This document shows positions 12,664-24,340 of a stretch of DNA of 64,000 nt, in pieces (positions within the stretch are counted from its first letter, which is position 1; each line of letters begins with the position of its first letter). The DNA lies in assembly GCA_030435675.1 (NCBI GenBank), contig CM059624.1:1574769-1638768 (forward strand), in the 5' to 3' direction. Origin of the DNA: Steinernema hermaphroditum. Taxonomy: Eukaryota > Nematoda > Chromadorea > Rhabditida > Steinernematidae. A model generated the notes under the pieces. The model was given only the letters and a program-made list of their open reading frames with translations, did not search any database and was not told the DNA's origin. A program made the translations under genes and the position numbers.

Positions 12664-13097
12664 TAAGATTATTTCTTATGACGACTATTATAATCATTAA
12701 AGGGCCGGTCGTGTACAGTCTTGTCACGATTTTTATTGCGACACAGTCATGCAACCGTAAAACAATCAAGCAGGCGACGCAGAGGCTCTGAATGATAAGG
12801 CACGATCAAGGGACCACTGACCACCGAGTGAGAACGTCTAGAAAACGACGAAATGCAATTACAGTGCTGTAGCATTGGCACTCGAGTCGCTTTTTAAAGT
12901 CGATTATTGCGCCTTTTCAGAACACCGAGTCCCAAGAATCACTTCTGTCCTTCTATCTATGAGCTCTATCTGAGTTCAGTATATTTCAGACTATAAACAG
13001 ACTTAAATGCCCATTATAATCTGTTTTCAAAATAGGCGTTTCAAAAGAATTTCTAGTTTAATGATTATAATAGTCGTCATAAGAAATAATGGCTTCC
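12664..13097. mobile_element. Inverted-repeat element (MITE-like)
   Basis: A 37-bp sequence at 12664-12700 (taagattatttcttatgacg and onward) is repeated inverted at about 13060-13096, enclosing 360 bp with no gene. This is the structure of a small nonautonomous inverted-repeat element or of a local inversion. No clear target-site duplication was identified. Confidence 0.5.
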
Positions 13098-13655
13098 CTA
13101 GAAAACATCACCTCGTGTCGTAATGGTTCAGTTGTTAACCTATAGTCGATCCCGGTGTTTCGTTTTTTCTAGACTGTTATCTTTCCCTGTTTTCCTAAAA
13201 AATTTTGCTCAGCTTTATAGGAAAGGATTTCGATTTGTAGCCCTCGCACACTTGTCTTCGACATATGCAACAATATATGACTACAGGTCTAGACAAGTCC
13301 AAACATAAACCACATGCGCTTTCGGGATGTAACTTCAATCTTGAAAAGAGGAAAAAAGGCGTTGTAGCCATTCAAAAGACATTAAAAAATTAGCTGATAT
13401 TTTAAAGTCATTATTGACCTAGTATCCTGATGAATCTGTGTTCAAGGCTACTCGAACCACCAAAAATTCATTGAAACGTCTATTGGCGAAATCATTCAGC
13501 CTGTGTAGAGTTAGAGTCATCTCCCACTTAAACCGAAAATTTTGATGCAACTCCGAAATGCCATTTTGCCAGATTCGGGACTATGAACGCTACAAAAATC
13601 GGTGGCCGAACCATTGATCTTAGAATTATGCAGTTATGTTTTTTTTGTTTTATTC
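13098..13655. other. Intergenic, nothing recognised
   Basis: Only short open frames with no motif or splice pattern. I see no gene, RNA gene or repeat shared with the rest of the window. Confidence 0.4.
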
Positions 13656-13988
13656 AATCTTCTTTTATTTGAATTGGTGGCGCTCGGTCCAGTCGCTCTT
13701 TGTGAAGTTTGCTGAATGAGTAGGGAGAGTCGTTTCTGACCGTTTCGGCCGTCGGCGTAATGATCGCTCCCAGCAATCCTCAACCGTCTGGAAGCCGTAG
13801 TTCCACAGTCTCGCTAAGTTGCACATGGCCATCGCCCGACCACTCGAGTAGCCACAATGAGTCGAAGTCATTTGGAACACCCACGTCCGTGCATGTAGAT
13901 GTTCCGACTTCACCAGCTGTTCTTGACGACTGCGTTATTCTAAGACGTCAACGGTGTGATTTCGTCTTTCTTGTTCACATTTGAGACG
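13656..13988 (+). repeat. Dispersed repeat family A, copy 3
   Basis: Shares with the 8.4-kb copy the segments ggccgtcggcgtaatgatcg, ggaagccgtagttccac and a caacggtgtgatttcgtc ending followed by tttgagacgtc. It lacks the central GC-rich part of the fuller copy, so it is internally deleted. Confidence 0.6.
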
Positions 13989-14483
13989 TCTCACCGCAAA
14001 TGTTTGGACAAAAGCCTTTGGAGCAAAGATACGAGGAGATAAACTCGTTCATTTAACCATCCACATGTCGATAATAGCATGTCATAAAAGCGTTCAGAAA
14101 AGGTACGTATCGCTTAAGCCCATCCTAAGCAATTAAGCTCATGCGACGCAGAGTTCATCATTCCCGCTTCCTCCCCGAACGCCTACACTGTTGTTCCGCT
14201 AGGCTGCCTTGTACAAAAATACACAAAAACAAGTGCGATTCATTGCTGTTTACATTCCCAATTTGTATCGCGACAAACGCTGGTCGACTGATTGGATAAA
14301 GTACAAATTCGCTTTTATAAACGTGTGTTATTTGAACGCTTGACTAACACTTCGAATATACTCTATTGTTCGTTGTATAGGTTATCACAATATGTAGTTA
14401 GGATAGGGAAGTGTGACGATGTAGATCTCCACCAATAATACAATTATTAATAATCATTTTGACGCAGGAGGCGGGGATCTCAC

Positions 14484-17400
14484 ATGTCTCTTGAGATCCA
14501 GCAACAATCGCCTCAGTCACTTATCATCAACAAGCCAACGATGCCGCCCACAATAAACCTAATTATGGGACCTGTCTACCTATTTATATCTGGCTTTTCT
14601 CTCATCATCAACATTACAGTACTATCGGTGAGCTTCTGGCGGCAATAGATTGTTACGATGATGCAGTTTTAGCTCATGACAGGCGATCCAAAGTACAGAA
14701 GCGGAAGTTATCGTATAATCAAGAACATCTGTGTTTCTTGCATTATCCAGCTCGTTCCCTACTTCATCGGCGGATTCATGACGCTCACTGACAACACGTT
14801 TAACTACTATCTTGACAGGGTAGGCACATTATATACTAATAATCAAGCAATCATTTATTGAACTACAAAAAAATATAAACCGGGCTGTGCGCGATTTTGA
14901 ACCTTCTTTGGGTCTGAGGGTGAAGTAGCCCTGTGGGCGGCAAGATTGGTGCTTATGGATTTCCTTTCATTGCAGTCTAGCCCAGTAGGAAATTGATGAG
15001 CAATCGGTCTCGAACGCGTAGTGGTAGTGAATCGGTCGGTATGCCGTCAGGATCGCCAAACAAATACCGCCAAAAAAAGACCGCCAAAATCTTCAACAAT
15101 TCATTAAAAACACAGAAAATATTTTTTGAAACAGGCGTAACATCCAGGCTTGGCTTAGGCTCCGGCTTAGGACTATGTCTATGGATTTCAAGCGAGCCCG
15201 AAGGGCGAGTCCTGTATTCTTGACAGCTCCGCACATAGCAGTACGCAATGCAGACCATGAGAGAACTTTACTATTCGCTTGTTTACTAATATAAAGTTGT
15301 TGCTTACTACCTTTTTGGCGTTCTTCTTAATTGGTGGTCTTTTTTTGGCCGTTTTTCATTTTGACGATCCTTTTTGGTGGTATTTTTTGGCGGTCCTAAC
15401 TGGACATCGAACTGGTCGCTCATGAACTATCGACAAAATCAACGCTTAGAGTTCAATTTCAGTCGCAATTGAAAAGCATTTCGGCCCAGAGTGACAGTGG
15501 CATAGTGGCCGTGATTACAATTTCGAACTTCTGTAGTTTCGAACTGTTTCTGTGGCTCATTGCGAACATACTTGATTGATAATCGGTCGGGGTGGGTTCA
15601 ACGCCGGCCAGGACACCACATAAGTTGCTATATTCGCTCGAGAACACTTCAAGACCGACAATAGGGTGCCCCGGCGCATGAATCAAAATCATCGATGAAG
15701 GTCGCGATGCAGTTATGCTCCAAGATGTGGGGCCCTCGAATAGTCCCAACTTGAACCCCTAGGACTACATCATCTAGGGAATCTTGGAGAGTAAAGTTTT
15801 GCGAGTCCGGTACAACTTAGACAGTATGAAACGGGCATGGGCTGAATTCAGCGACCCAGTGCTCGTGGCTACGACGAATTTGCAAGACATGACTCAAAGC
15901 CTGCATGGCCGCCGAAGGTGACTATTTCAAACAATCGTTATAGATTGTTGTGTGCCTTGCTCTTGTTAATATATAAACCAATTTTCGTGCAGATCCGCGG
16001 AATTTGCAGCAGTTTTGGAAAACCTTGTATGTAAGGGATCATGGATCATCCAAAGTTCGATGCGAAGTAATCACGAAACTAACTTATTAATATAATATAA
16101 GACTACAAATGGAGAGCTACTAATCAAGGCTACCCACTGGCAATGTCACAATAGTCCAATGACATTTAAATCGGTAATAACTATTTATTTGTCACCTTCT
16201 TAATTTAATCGGCGTCTGTTATCTCTGTGGTTACTTCCACGGGCATGACGACGTCTCATTAGCACTTGACGTCGCAGTTCCCGCCAGAGCGTATCTAAAA
16301 CACTGAAACGGATGTTGAAACGGCTCAAACAGGGTGGCCAAAAACGCGTTGACGTGTAGAGAGGTCAAACGAACAGTGCAGTTTCCTTTTGGTTTCTATG
16401 GCTTCATGACCGCTTCTGGTCATCTAGAGAAACAGTAATAGTATTTTTATTCGTCTATTATTGAAAAAAGTACCCAAATTTGTTTATTTCCTTCGTTTAT
16501 CCGTACCGTTGTTAGGGAACGATCAAATCCAAAAGGCATCATTATTGATAGTCAATACTCCAGGCTGAAATGGAGAGTTGGTGTGGAGACTTTTAGTAAT
16601 AGAAGAGTCGTCCTGTTGTAGTGTCATATTTTGCTTGAATTATATGCCCTTGGAGAATTACATGGCAATACCGACAAACAGGACCCTTCGGGCTCGCTTT
16701 AAATACATGGACATGAGCCTAGGCCACAGCCTGACCACCCTGAGTGTTAAAATAGCAAAAGAGAGCGTAAGAGAAAGTGAAGATTCTTCTGACATACTTT
16801 TGGACAAAAGCTGCACGTTTCGTGAATACGATTTTTTCCAGAAATGTGCATCGCATACGTCCTAAACACGTTTTGTTCTATGTTCTTCTGAAATCGCTCG
16901 TCGAAACTCAATCAGACTATAGAGTATCCCCTATATATAACTGGAGAACCGACGGGTCCGTTTGCGTGTGTGTATGTGTGTGTGTTTCCATGAGCACGGA
17001 GAAAACACCCACACAAAATAAGGACCCCGAGGGGAACCGAACCCGACACCGCCCGCTTACAAACGGAGAGCGTTCGCAATGAGCCACACAGACAGTTGAC
17101 GTTGAACCGTCATATTTCCATCATAACTCTGGGGACGTTAGGTTTTGCGTTTCTTTACAGTTTTTGAGCCATTTTTAGCCCGCAGGACTATGGTGTCTTG
17201 CCGCCCGCAGGGCTATGAGCTACTTGGCTTTTAGTACCTGGAGAGCGCGAATTCGCGTGCAGCCTCATTTATTACACAGTATTCTGAAATGCATATCCGC
17301 GATTTACGTTGTCATGATACTACACTGTATTCCGGTCCCCAGTTCGAATAGTCATCTACGTTTTTTGCGTCATATTCGATACTTTCAACTTTCAAGAAAT

Positions 17401-18155
17401 GTGAACCACACTTCTTATATTCAACATCTTTTCAGATCATCGGTGCAACAGTAGAATCGGGCTGGTTCCTGTATATCAGTCTCTTCCTAACCCTTGCCGT
17501 GGACAGACTTCTCGTCTTCGTCAGAATCGTTTCACCGACGAACGCTCACAAGGTCACATGGACCATGCTCATATGTTGCTGGATATTCTGGCTGTGTGCC
17601 TTCATCATACTCCTCATTCCTTGCTTTGGCTACACCTACAACGGCGTTACGGGCCACTTCGTATGGATCCACATTGAATGCGAACTGGCGTACGGTATGA
17701 TGGACACGGAAATGTATCTCGACTTCGTGTTTTTCTTCATCGACCTCATTATTTACGTCATTGTATTCGTCTACTTGATTAAGGTACCCTGTTGTTTTAT
17801 AGAATACGCCTGAACCTTGTGATTTTAGAGGAAGTTTGTACTGACCCAAACATCGTCGTCGTATTTTGTCGAAATACGCATCCTCATTGTCGCTCTCATA
17901 TCCTTCTTTTACGAGTCCATTTTCATTATATGGTGTTTCTGGATTCCGGGCTTCCTGCCCAATCCAAGGGATATGGATATCATTGCCAGTTGCCTGTGGA
18001 TGGGCGATTCAGGCCTGTTCGCAACAGTTACTCTTTTGATCAACGCGTCGCTCAGAGACAAACTGAAAGGCTGTTTCTTCAAGACGAAAGTAACGACGGT
18101 GGAGGTTACCCAGAGTACCAGTCGAATAACAGGCCACACCATCCAGCGTACATAA
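14484..18155 (+). CDS. Serpentine (7TM) chemoreceptor, SRT-like, copy 2
   Basis: Predicted 321 residues from exons 14484-14627, 14673-14819, 17436-17783 and 17829-18155, all phase 0 and with the same sizes for exons 2 and 3 (147 and 348 nt) as copy 1. It shares with copy 1 YRIIKNICV, the YYLDR end of exon 2, the VESGW start of helix III, LAVDRLLVFV and the conserved second half of exon 4 (SGLFATVT). The N-terminus starts 17 codons earlier than in copy 1 because an in-frame ATG precedes the first helix. Intron 2 is 2.6 kb and holds a foldback element, SINE-like sequence and a dead transposase fragment. A gene split by insertions into two would be the alternative, but phase and order are intact. 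Class SRT by eye only. Confidence 0.75.
15048..15400. mobile_element. Foldback element rich in ccgccaaaaa
   Basis: The left arm contains aataccgccaaaaaaagacc near 15063 and the right arm the inverted counterpart ggtggtattttttggcggtc near 15375. The arms enclose about 250 bp with a (g/t)gcttaggct simple-repeat patch. A gaccgccaaaaagtc string also occurs at about 53936, so the sequence is dispersed. It lies in intron 2 of chemoreceptor copy 2. Confidence 0.5.
15537..15616 (+). repeat. tRNA-related SINE-like sequence
   Basis: Contains tgtggctcattgcgaa (resembling a polymerase III box A) and, about 45 bp later, gggttcaacgccgg (resembling box B). Closely similar copies occur at 17.05 kb on the minus strand and 60.07 kb on the plus strand. 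It does not fold into a proper tRNA cloverleaf, so I annotate it as a tRNA-derived repeat. Confidence 0.5.
15640..15951 (+). pseudogene. Decayed mariner/Tc1-superfamily transposase, C-terminal part
   Basis: Three frames together read like the end of a DDE transposase: a GAPAHESK stretch where these enzymes have the second catalytic Asp followed by APAH, then NSPNLNP followed by DY two residues on (the SPDLNPLDY region), GILESKV, and a C-terminus CMAAEGDYF followed by a stop. In-frame stops (one inside NP-x-DY) and frame changes show it is dead. It lies in intron 2 of chemoreceptor copy 2. Confidence 0.7.
16920..17097 (-). repeat. tRNA-related SINE-like element with CA-rich tail
   Basis: Read on the minus strand it starts with tgtctgtgtggctcattgcg (box A-like), continues to gtcgggttcggttcccc (box B-like) and then a non-tRNA body ending in a cacacacaca run and ggacccgtcggttctcc. 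The body resembles a segment at 58895-58940 (ggttctcc and aaacacacaaacgg). The head recurs at 15.54 and 60.07 kb. Confidence 0.6.
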
Positions 18156-18605
18156 TACATAATGTGGCATGATGTCTGGTGTTTCGTGTAGTTATTATTA
18201 TGGGTAAATTTGTCTTCAGAAATTGTCCACTAAGCAGAAAAAAATAACGATCATTGGCGAAAAAGTACGAAAAAACATCCAAAGTTGGAGAGCTTGAGAT
18301 GTCCTTGTTAGCGCGTTCCTTAATTCTACTGTACTTCTACGCAATCAGGTCCAAGAAGTATACCAGAAGGTCAGAGGAAAACCACAGATCATACTGAGCG
18401 TCTTATCAACAAGACAGGTTCACAGAGGAGTATAAGCAAAAATACAAACAATGAATGCTGTCTTTGTCGACTAGACTGAAGCTCCTGAACTAGGGCTACG
18501 TCATATCTTTCAAAGTGTAAGTTTGAGTTGGGGTTTGTGTCGTGAAAGAATGGGATTACACCTTACAAGACACCTATTATGGCACAACAGAGCGCAAATG
18601 CCACG
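18156..18605. other. Intergenic, nothing recognised
   Basis: 3' flank of chemoreceptor copy 2 and the DNA before the tandem duplication that begins near 18610. No gene or known repeat is visible. Confidence 0.4.
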
Positions 18606-18609
18606 AAGG

Positions 18610-20545
18610 TCTTTCTCTTTTCTAAAGAACACGAAGCACCAGAGCACTGTCATGCGAAAGTTTCAACCTTTTCTACTAGACATACTATGTCATCCAGTCG
18701 GTGTAGGACCCTTTGATAGTTTTTTCGCGCCGACAAAGCTCCTTTTGGGAAGTTGGAACATTCATACCAAATTTCGAGCTTTCTAGACTGTAAATGTAAA
18801 TATGCCCTCATTGGTAGTATTCATTTATTCGATGACTACACGGGAGAAGATGAGTGCACGGTGAGCACAACCACCTTGGCCTTCTTGCCCAAAATCATCT
18901 CCACTGCTTTCTGTCTCAAAGTCCCGCTGATGATCATCGTCACCGACGCAAACATTCCACATTCGATGATCATTGTTAGAGTGACGTAAGGATGCGAATT
19001 GGTTCCGAAGAGCTGCCAATATCCGCCTCCTACGTAAATAGTCTGTACAGCAAAGGAGACGACGGCTGCAATCAGTATTCTAAGTTCTTTGGTCAACGAA
19101 GACAGCTTGTGTGTTGACTTGATTCTCATCTGAAAGTGGAACAGGAAGTCTTATCACGAACGCCTGACAAACTCTCAATGTAGATAAACAAAACCGAATA
19201 CATCAGAAGGGTAAACGAAAAACAGGCCATATTGTAGTACTTTTCATTCGAGAGAACTCTTGTATTCGAACCACGGCCATATGAAAATATGAAGAAACCT
19301 CTGCTCCCTCCATCATAGGACCAACGGAAACCGGGCAAGCAGTAGAGCACGAAGCAAGATAGCCCGAACAACCAGGAAGCGGCCAGAAGGGTCAGTGGAA
19401 AGAAACGGTACCTGGTGTACTTGATCCATACAAAGGTCAACACCCGATCAAGAGCCAACGTCGTAACTGTGCCCACGTACAGTAACCAAGCTGAATGAAC
19501 GAGTGCTGAAACTACCTTAATATATTGCCTTTTTTGCGAGGAGCATATCTACCGACATACCACATCAAAAGTGTCGTTGAAACTCGACTGTGCCAGGGTC
19601 ATAATACCACCGATTGCGAGGCCAAAAAGCTGAAGCATACAGGAAATACAGAGACTTTTGATGATCCGCGACGTGCTTGGACTGAAGTCCTTGTTGTTGA
19701 GCAGATTCTGAGCATACGGTAGCCTGTCTTATCAAATGGAAACCTACGATGAAAAGAAGCATATTCATGAAGAAGCCGAAGCAGGATAACGAGACGAACG
19801 CTAGTCCGAGTGGTACAATGGGATGGATCACCTGAGTCACCATGTCTCCGGAATTGAAATGTTGGCCCTACTGTTGACAATCACGAATGCTCATGGCGTA
19901 GCGATCTGTGATCCTGGGCGGCACTTGTCTACTCTTTGCGTTTTCCCAACTGACGTTTTCCTGAGCAATAATAAAGGTATTATTTATACCGTGGAGAAAA
20001 CTCATGCTTTCGTATAATACACGACAAGCGTATAATCGAAAACACTCTCACAGGGAGCATTTGGTCTATGGTGCACATAGAACTTCCTGTTCTACTGAGA
20101 ATGAGAATTTTACCATCGGGAAACAGTTTCATTAAGGACACTAACAATGATACTTCGTATACTGAAGACTTCTTACGAGTATATATACAAAAGTTTGGAT
20201 AACTCGCGCCTTTAGGCTGACAGAGCGGGGCAATAAGGAGACAGCACTGTATGTAGAAAGTCACCTCCGAGATGGCATTTGACCTAGGAACGACCTGTAC
20301 TGGTAACGAACCCTGTTCGGTTTACTTGAAGTTCTATATTCATATCTGTATATATCAAAATAACTATTTATTGAAAGCTCCTGGGAATGCTGTCGTTACA
20401 GCTTTTTTTCTGAAAAATGCAGATCGCCTTTATACGAGCCGTATGAACGACTACGATTACCAAGAGCCGTTCAGAACATTTCCAGCCGCACCTGTGCCGT
20501 TTCCCGTCCGCCAACGTTGTATTCTAGATTCCAGACCACGCTGCC
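18610..20545. repeat. Tandem gene duplication, unit 1
   Basis: This segment (carrying chemoreceptor copy 3) matches 21230-23755 along its length: the 5' part shares gacaaagctccttttgggaa, the gene is about 85-90 percent similar, and the upstream flank shares cgaccctgttcg-type and cctgtactggtaacgaaccc strings. Unit 2 is longer, mainly because of extra DNA near 22.93-23.25 kb. Confidence 0.8.
18836..19843 (-). pseudogene. Serpentine (7TM) chemoreceptor, SRT-like, copy 3, frameshifted
   Basis: Exons 19843-19748, 19707-19561, 19515-19173 and 19129-18836 line up with the intact tandem copy at 22 kb. The third exon is 343 nt instead of 345: just before its donor the intact copy reads attgcaagg then gt, while this copy reads attgaga then gt. 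The two lost bases put exon 4 out of frame, and reading through the intron meets a stop at once. Everything else, including the VGT..TLALDRVLTFVW helix III and the last exon, is well preserved, so the lesion is recent. The gene could still be rescued by unusual splicing, which I cannot exclude; a sequencing error is the other explanation. Confidence 0.7.
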
Positions 20546-21229
20546 AGACCCGTGGACGCTTTCTGGGTCACGTCAGACATCAGTCGCAAACGTTCCCTTT
20601 GTTAATGCTTTTTCATTGTTATGAAACATATGCAAAAATAAAGAGTGAGCATGTTCCAGGGTACAAATGACACCTTTACTCATTTGGGAAAACACGTAGT
20701 ATGCGAACACAACGTCGTTGTAACATGTACAGGATGGTTTTTCTTCGAAGTTCTGTAGCTTTTCTTTGAAATGCAAATTTTATGATGGAGTTTATTTAGA
20801 AGCCCCTACTGGCTTGTAGCGAGTTTTTGAAGGTCCGCTCTGAAAGTGCGTCTCCGCGGGGTGCTCGACCTCCTCAGGAAAACTCTAAACGGCCGTTTGA
20901 GGGTGGCGTGGAAGGGTTACATGGAGGTCCAAGGAGCGCATCCAGTAGAGCATACGACGCCGTATTAGCTTGTACAGAGTGGCCCAAGTTCGCTGAAGTG
21001 TTGAATACGGCGAAAGAAGTGGAAAACCACCAAAGTACTTTAAGGCTTTAAGCTGAAACCGTGCAAAAAATCATGGGTGACGTCCTGGTTGAAAAGTATG
21101 GCATCACATCATCCGTCATCATATGTCTATTGTACAGCCATTGACAAGAGTACATTACTTTCTTACTTTTTGCTTAAAAATACATTGTTATTACAAATAT
21201 CATGACCAACCATTGTTCTAGATACAATT
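20546..21229. other. Spacer between tandem units
   Basis: Contains one open frame on the plus strand (20827-21051, rich in Arg and Ser) that has no recognisable domain or splice context. I see no supported gene. Confidence 0.4.
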
Positions 21230-23755
21230 GTTCAAAACACGAAGCACCATAGCACTGACGTGTGAAAGTTTCAACCTTCTCCACTGGACGTACGTCATCC
21301 GGTCGGTGTAAGACCCTTCGATAGTTTTTTTTCGCGCTGACAAAGCTCCTTTTGGGAAGTCAGAACATTCATTTACATACCACATAACGTATCATCTGAT
21401 CAGTAAGGCTGAGCCAGTGAAAATTCGCATTTAATTTCTCCGATTCCAGCCTGGCTCGGTTCAGATGACTCTGGCTCCAATTTAGATGCAAAGCATATGA
21501 AGTGACTCGGTTTTCTCTGTTCGTCTGCGGTCTCTTCACACACTTCACATATTAGACATATAAAGGCTTGCGCAAAGTGCATCAGACCAAGTTTAGGAAA
21601 CAATGTTGAGCTTTCTAGACTTCCTTCCAGATACCCTCAAGGGTAACGTTTATTTATGCGATGACTGAACAGAAGAAGACGAGTGTGTGGTTACCACAAC
21701 GACCTTGGCCTTCTTGCCCAAAATCATCTCGATTGCCTTCTCTCTCAAAGTCCCGCTGATGATCATCGTCACCGACGCAAACATTCCACATTCGATGATC
21801 ATTGTTAGACTGACATAGGGATGCGAATTTCCTCCGAAAAGCTGCCAATATCCGCCTCCTACGTAAACAGTCTGTACAGCAAAGGAGACGACGGCTGCAA
21901 TCAGTATTCTAAGTTCCTTGGTCATCGATGACAGCCTGTGCGTTGACTTGATTCTCATCTGAAAGTGGAACATGAAGTCTTATCGCGAACGCCTGACAAA
22001 CCCTTGCAATGTAGATGAATAAAAACAGGTACATCAAAAGTACAGCAGAAAAACAGGTCATATCGTAGTACTTTTCGCTCGATAAAACTCTTGTATTCGA
22101 ACCACGGCCATACGAAAATATGAAGAAACCTCTGTTTCCCCCGTTGTAAGACCAATGGAAACCGGGCAAGCAGTAGAGCACGAAGCAAGAGAGCCCGAAC
22201 AACCAGGAAGCGGCCAGTAGGGTCAGTGGAAAGAGACGGTACTTCGTGTACTTGATCCATACAAAAGTCAACACCCGATCAAGAGCTAACGTCGTAACTG
22301 TACCCACGTACAGTAACCAAGCTGACTGAACGAGCGCCGAAACTACCTACACGCCTTTTTTGCGAGAAGCATATGTACCGACATACCACATCAAAAGTGT
22401 CGTTGAAACTCGACTGTGCCAGGGTCATAATACCACCGATTGCGAGGCCGAAAAGCTGCAGCATACAGGAAATACACAGACTTTTGATGATCCGCGACGT
22501 AGTTGGACTGAAGTCCTTGTTGTTTATGAGTGTCTAAGCATACGGTAGCCTGTTTTATGAAATGGAAACCTACCATGAAAAGAAGCGTATTCGTGAAGAA
22601 GCCGAAACACGACAATGAAACGAACGCTAGTCCGAAGGGTACACTGGGATGGATCACCTGAGTCACCATGTCTCTGGAATTGAGATGTTGACCCCCTGTT
22701 GATGATCACGAATGCTTGTAAAGAAAAAAAACTGATGTATCTGAAAGTGGTGTAGCGATCTGCGATCCTGGGCGGCACTTGTCTACTCTTTGCGTTTTCC
22801 CAACTGAGTAAGCGATAATAAAGGTGTTATTTGTATCATTGAGAAAACGCACGCTTCCGTATAGTGAACGACAAGCGGATAATCGAAAACATTCTCAAAG
22901 GGAGCGTTTGGTCTCTGGTGCACATAAAACTTCCGATTTCACTTTGATCAAATATTATAAGCAGAACAGAACCTATTTCGTGTCTGACAAAGTAGACAGG
23001 TAAGTTGCACAGGACCAGGAACGGAAGCGGAAAAAACTATAAGAATGGAGCACAGAAAAAGGACATAACACTAATAGACAGATTAAGGTAAAGTGGTCTT
23101 GTCTGATAGAGATGGGAACTGTATGCCTGACTTTACCGGGTAAACTTTTGCATCTTTTCGATTTTGTCTTTTCACGCAAAAAAAGCTCTACATAAGGCAT
23201 GACAAAGAACCACCCACCTGCGAACGCAACAACTATCAATTGTATTATTTGTATTTTATTTCAATGTACATTTCTTCTTTTCACTAATGGGAATTCTGCC
23301 AACAGTTTCAACAATGAATACTTTGTATTCAGTATTAAGTCTGAGCAGTCCTTACGAATATACATACAAATTTGAGTACCTCGCGACTTTAGACTGACAG
23401 AGCGGGGCAACAAGAAGACAAAAGTGTAGAATGTCCTCCGAGAGCATCCAAATGTAAATGTACCTAATGGCATTTGAGCAAGGACGGACCTGTACTGGTA
23501 ACGAACCCTGTTCGTCATTCTTCAGTTTAAGTTCTAGTTTCATATCTGTATATATCAAGATATATAACTATTTCTGGAAGGCTCTTGGGAATGCTGTCGT
23601 TACAGCTTTTTTTCTGAAAAATGCAGATCGCTTTCATACAATCCGCATGAACGACTACGATTACCACGAGGCCCTTTAGACCACTTTCAGCCGCACCTGC
23701 GCAATTTTCGGTGCGCCAACGTTGTCTTTCCACAGGACAACGCTCCAGTCCACGT
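21230..23755. repeat. Tandem gene duplication, unit 2
   Basis: Second unit of the duplication described for 18610-20545, with chemoreceptor copy 4 in the middle. The shared upstream block (cctgtactggtaacgaaccc, then gctgtcgttacagctttttt) lies at 23480-23620 here and 20290-20410 in unit 1. Confidence 0.8.
21650..22669 (-). CDS. Serpentine (7TM) chemoreceptor, SRT-like, copy 4
   Basis: Predicted 298 residues from exons 22669-22574, 22533-22387, 22346-22002 and 21958-21650; sizes 96, 147, 345 and 309 nt, all phase 0. Exon 1 encodes one helix, exon 2 SRIIKSLCISCM and a second helix, exon 3 three to four helices with TLALDRVLTFVW and a conserved FSYGRGSNT loop, exon 4 the last two helices and a basic, Ser-rich tail. 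It is the intact member of a tandem pair with copy 3. A ttccag acceptor four bases before the ATG suggests that a short upstream coding exon exists, as in copies 5 and 6, but I could not identify it with confidence. Confidence 0.75.
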
Positions 23756-24340
23756 CTATCAAACACCAAAACATGGCAGCAGCGATGCTGATCGACCCAT
23801 TTAGTCCGAGTCTCGAACTCGTTTTCGAACTCGTTGGGGTCGCTGCTTGACAGTACCTTGTACCGTACATACAGCGTAGTCTCATTTGTAATCACCTCAA
23901 TGTTACACTTCTTCAGAATGAATAATACAGTGTTAAACATAAAGAAGGACGACCCTATTTTTTCAAAGTTTTTAAGAAAACTACATCCACACGTGAAAGA
24001 GCAAATATTTCTGTCAATCCCCTCAGAATTTCGAAACACTTCGACCGAGCTGAGAAGAAGCTATCCACTGATATCCCACCGTACCGTTCAAATCGAAAGA
24101 CCTAGTTGGCCGACCGGAAACGGCGCAGGTACAGCCGGAGATGGATCTCAAAGACCTGCTGGTGATCCTAGCTGTTTATCCGAGAACAGGCGGTCATTTG
24201 CGGTTCTGTCTTGAAGGTGCTATTGCCACCCGCGTTGCGATATATCGTCCTCATACCGTATTCAATAAATGACGCGTATCCACCCAGACCTTAGATCACT
24301 CATGTTTCTGATGCGAACATTTCCGTTGTTTTTCGTGGAC
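23756..24340. other. Intergenic with an unassigned open frame
   Basis: A plus-strand frame at about 23900-24110 begins MLHFFRMNN and is moderately protein-like (IFSKFLRKLHPHVKEQ), while an overlapping minus-strand frame is longer. Neither has a domain I know or clear exons on either side. I leave the stretch unassigned. Confidence 0.3.

Noticed and set aside
14880..15260. Overlapping 76- and 93-codon frames
   Set aside because: They coincide with a foldback element and a simple-repeat patch in intron 2 of chemoreceptor copy 2.
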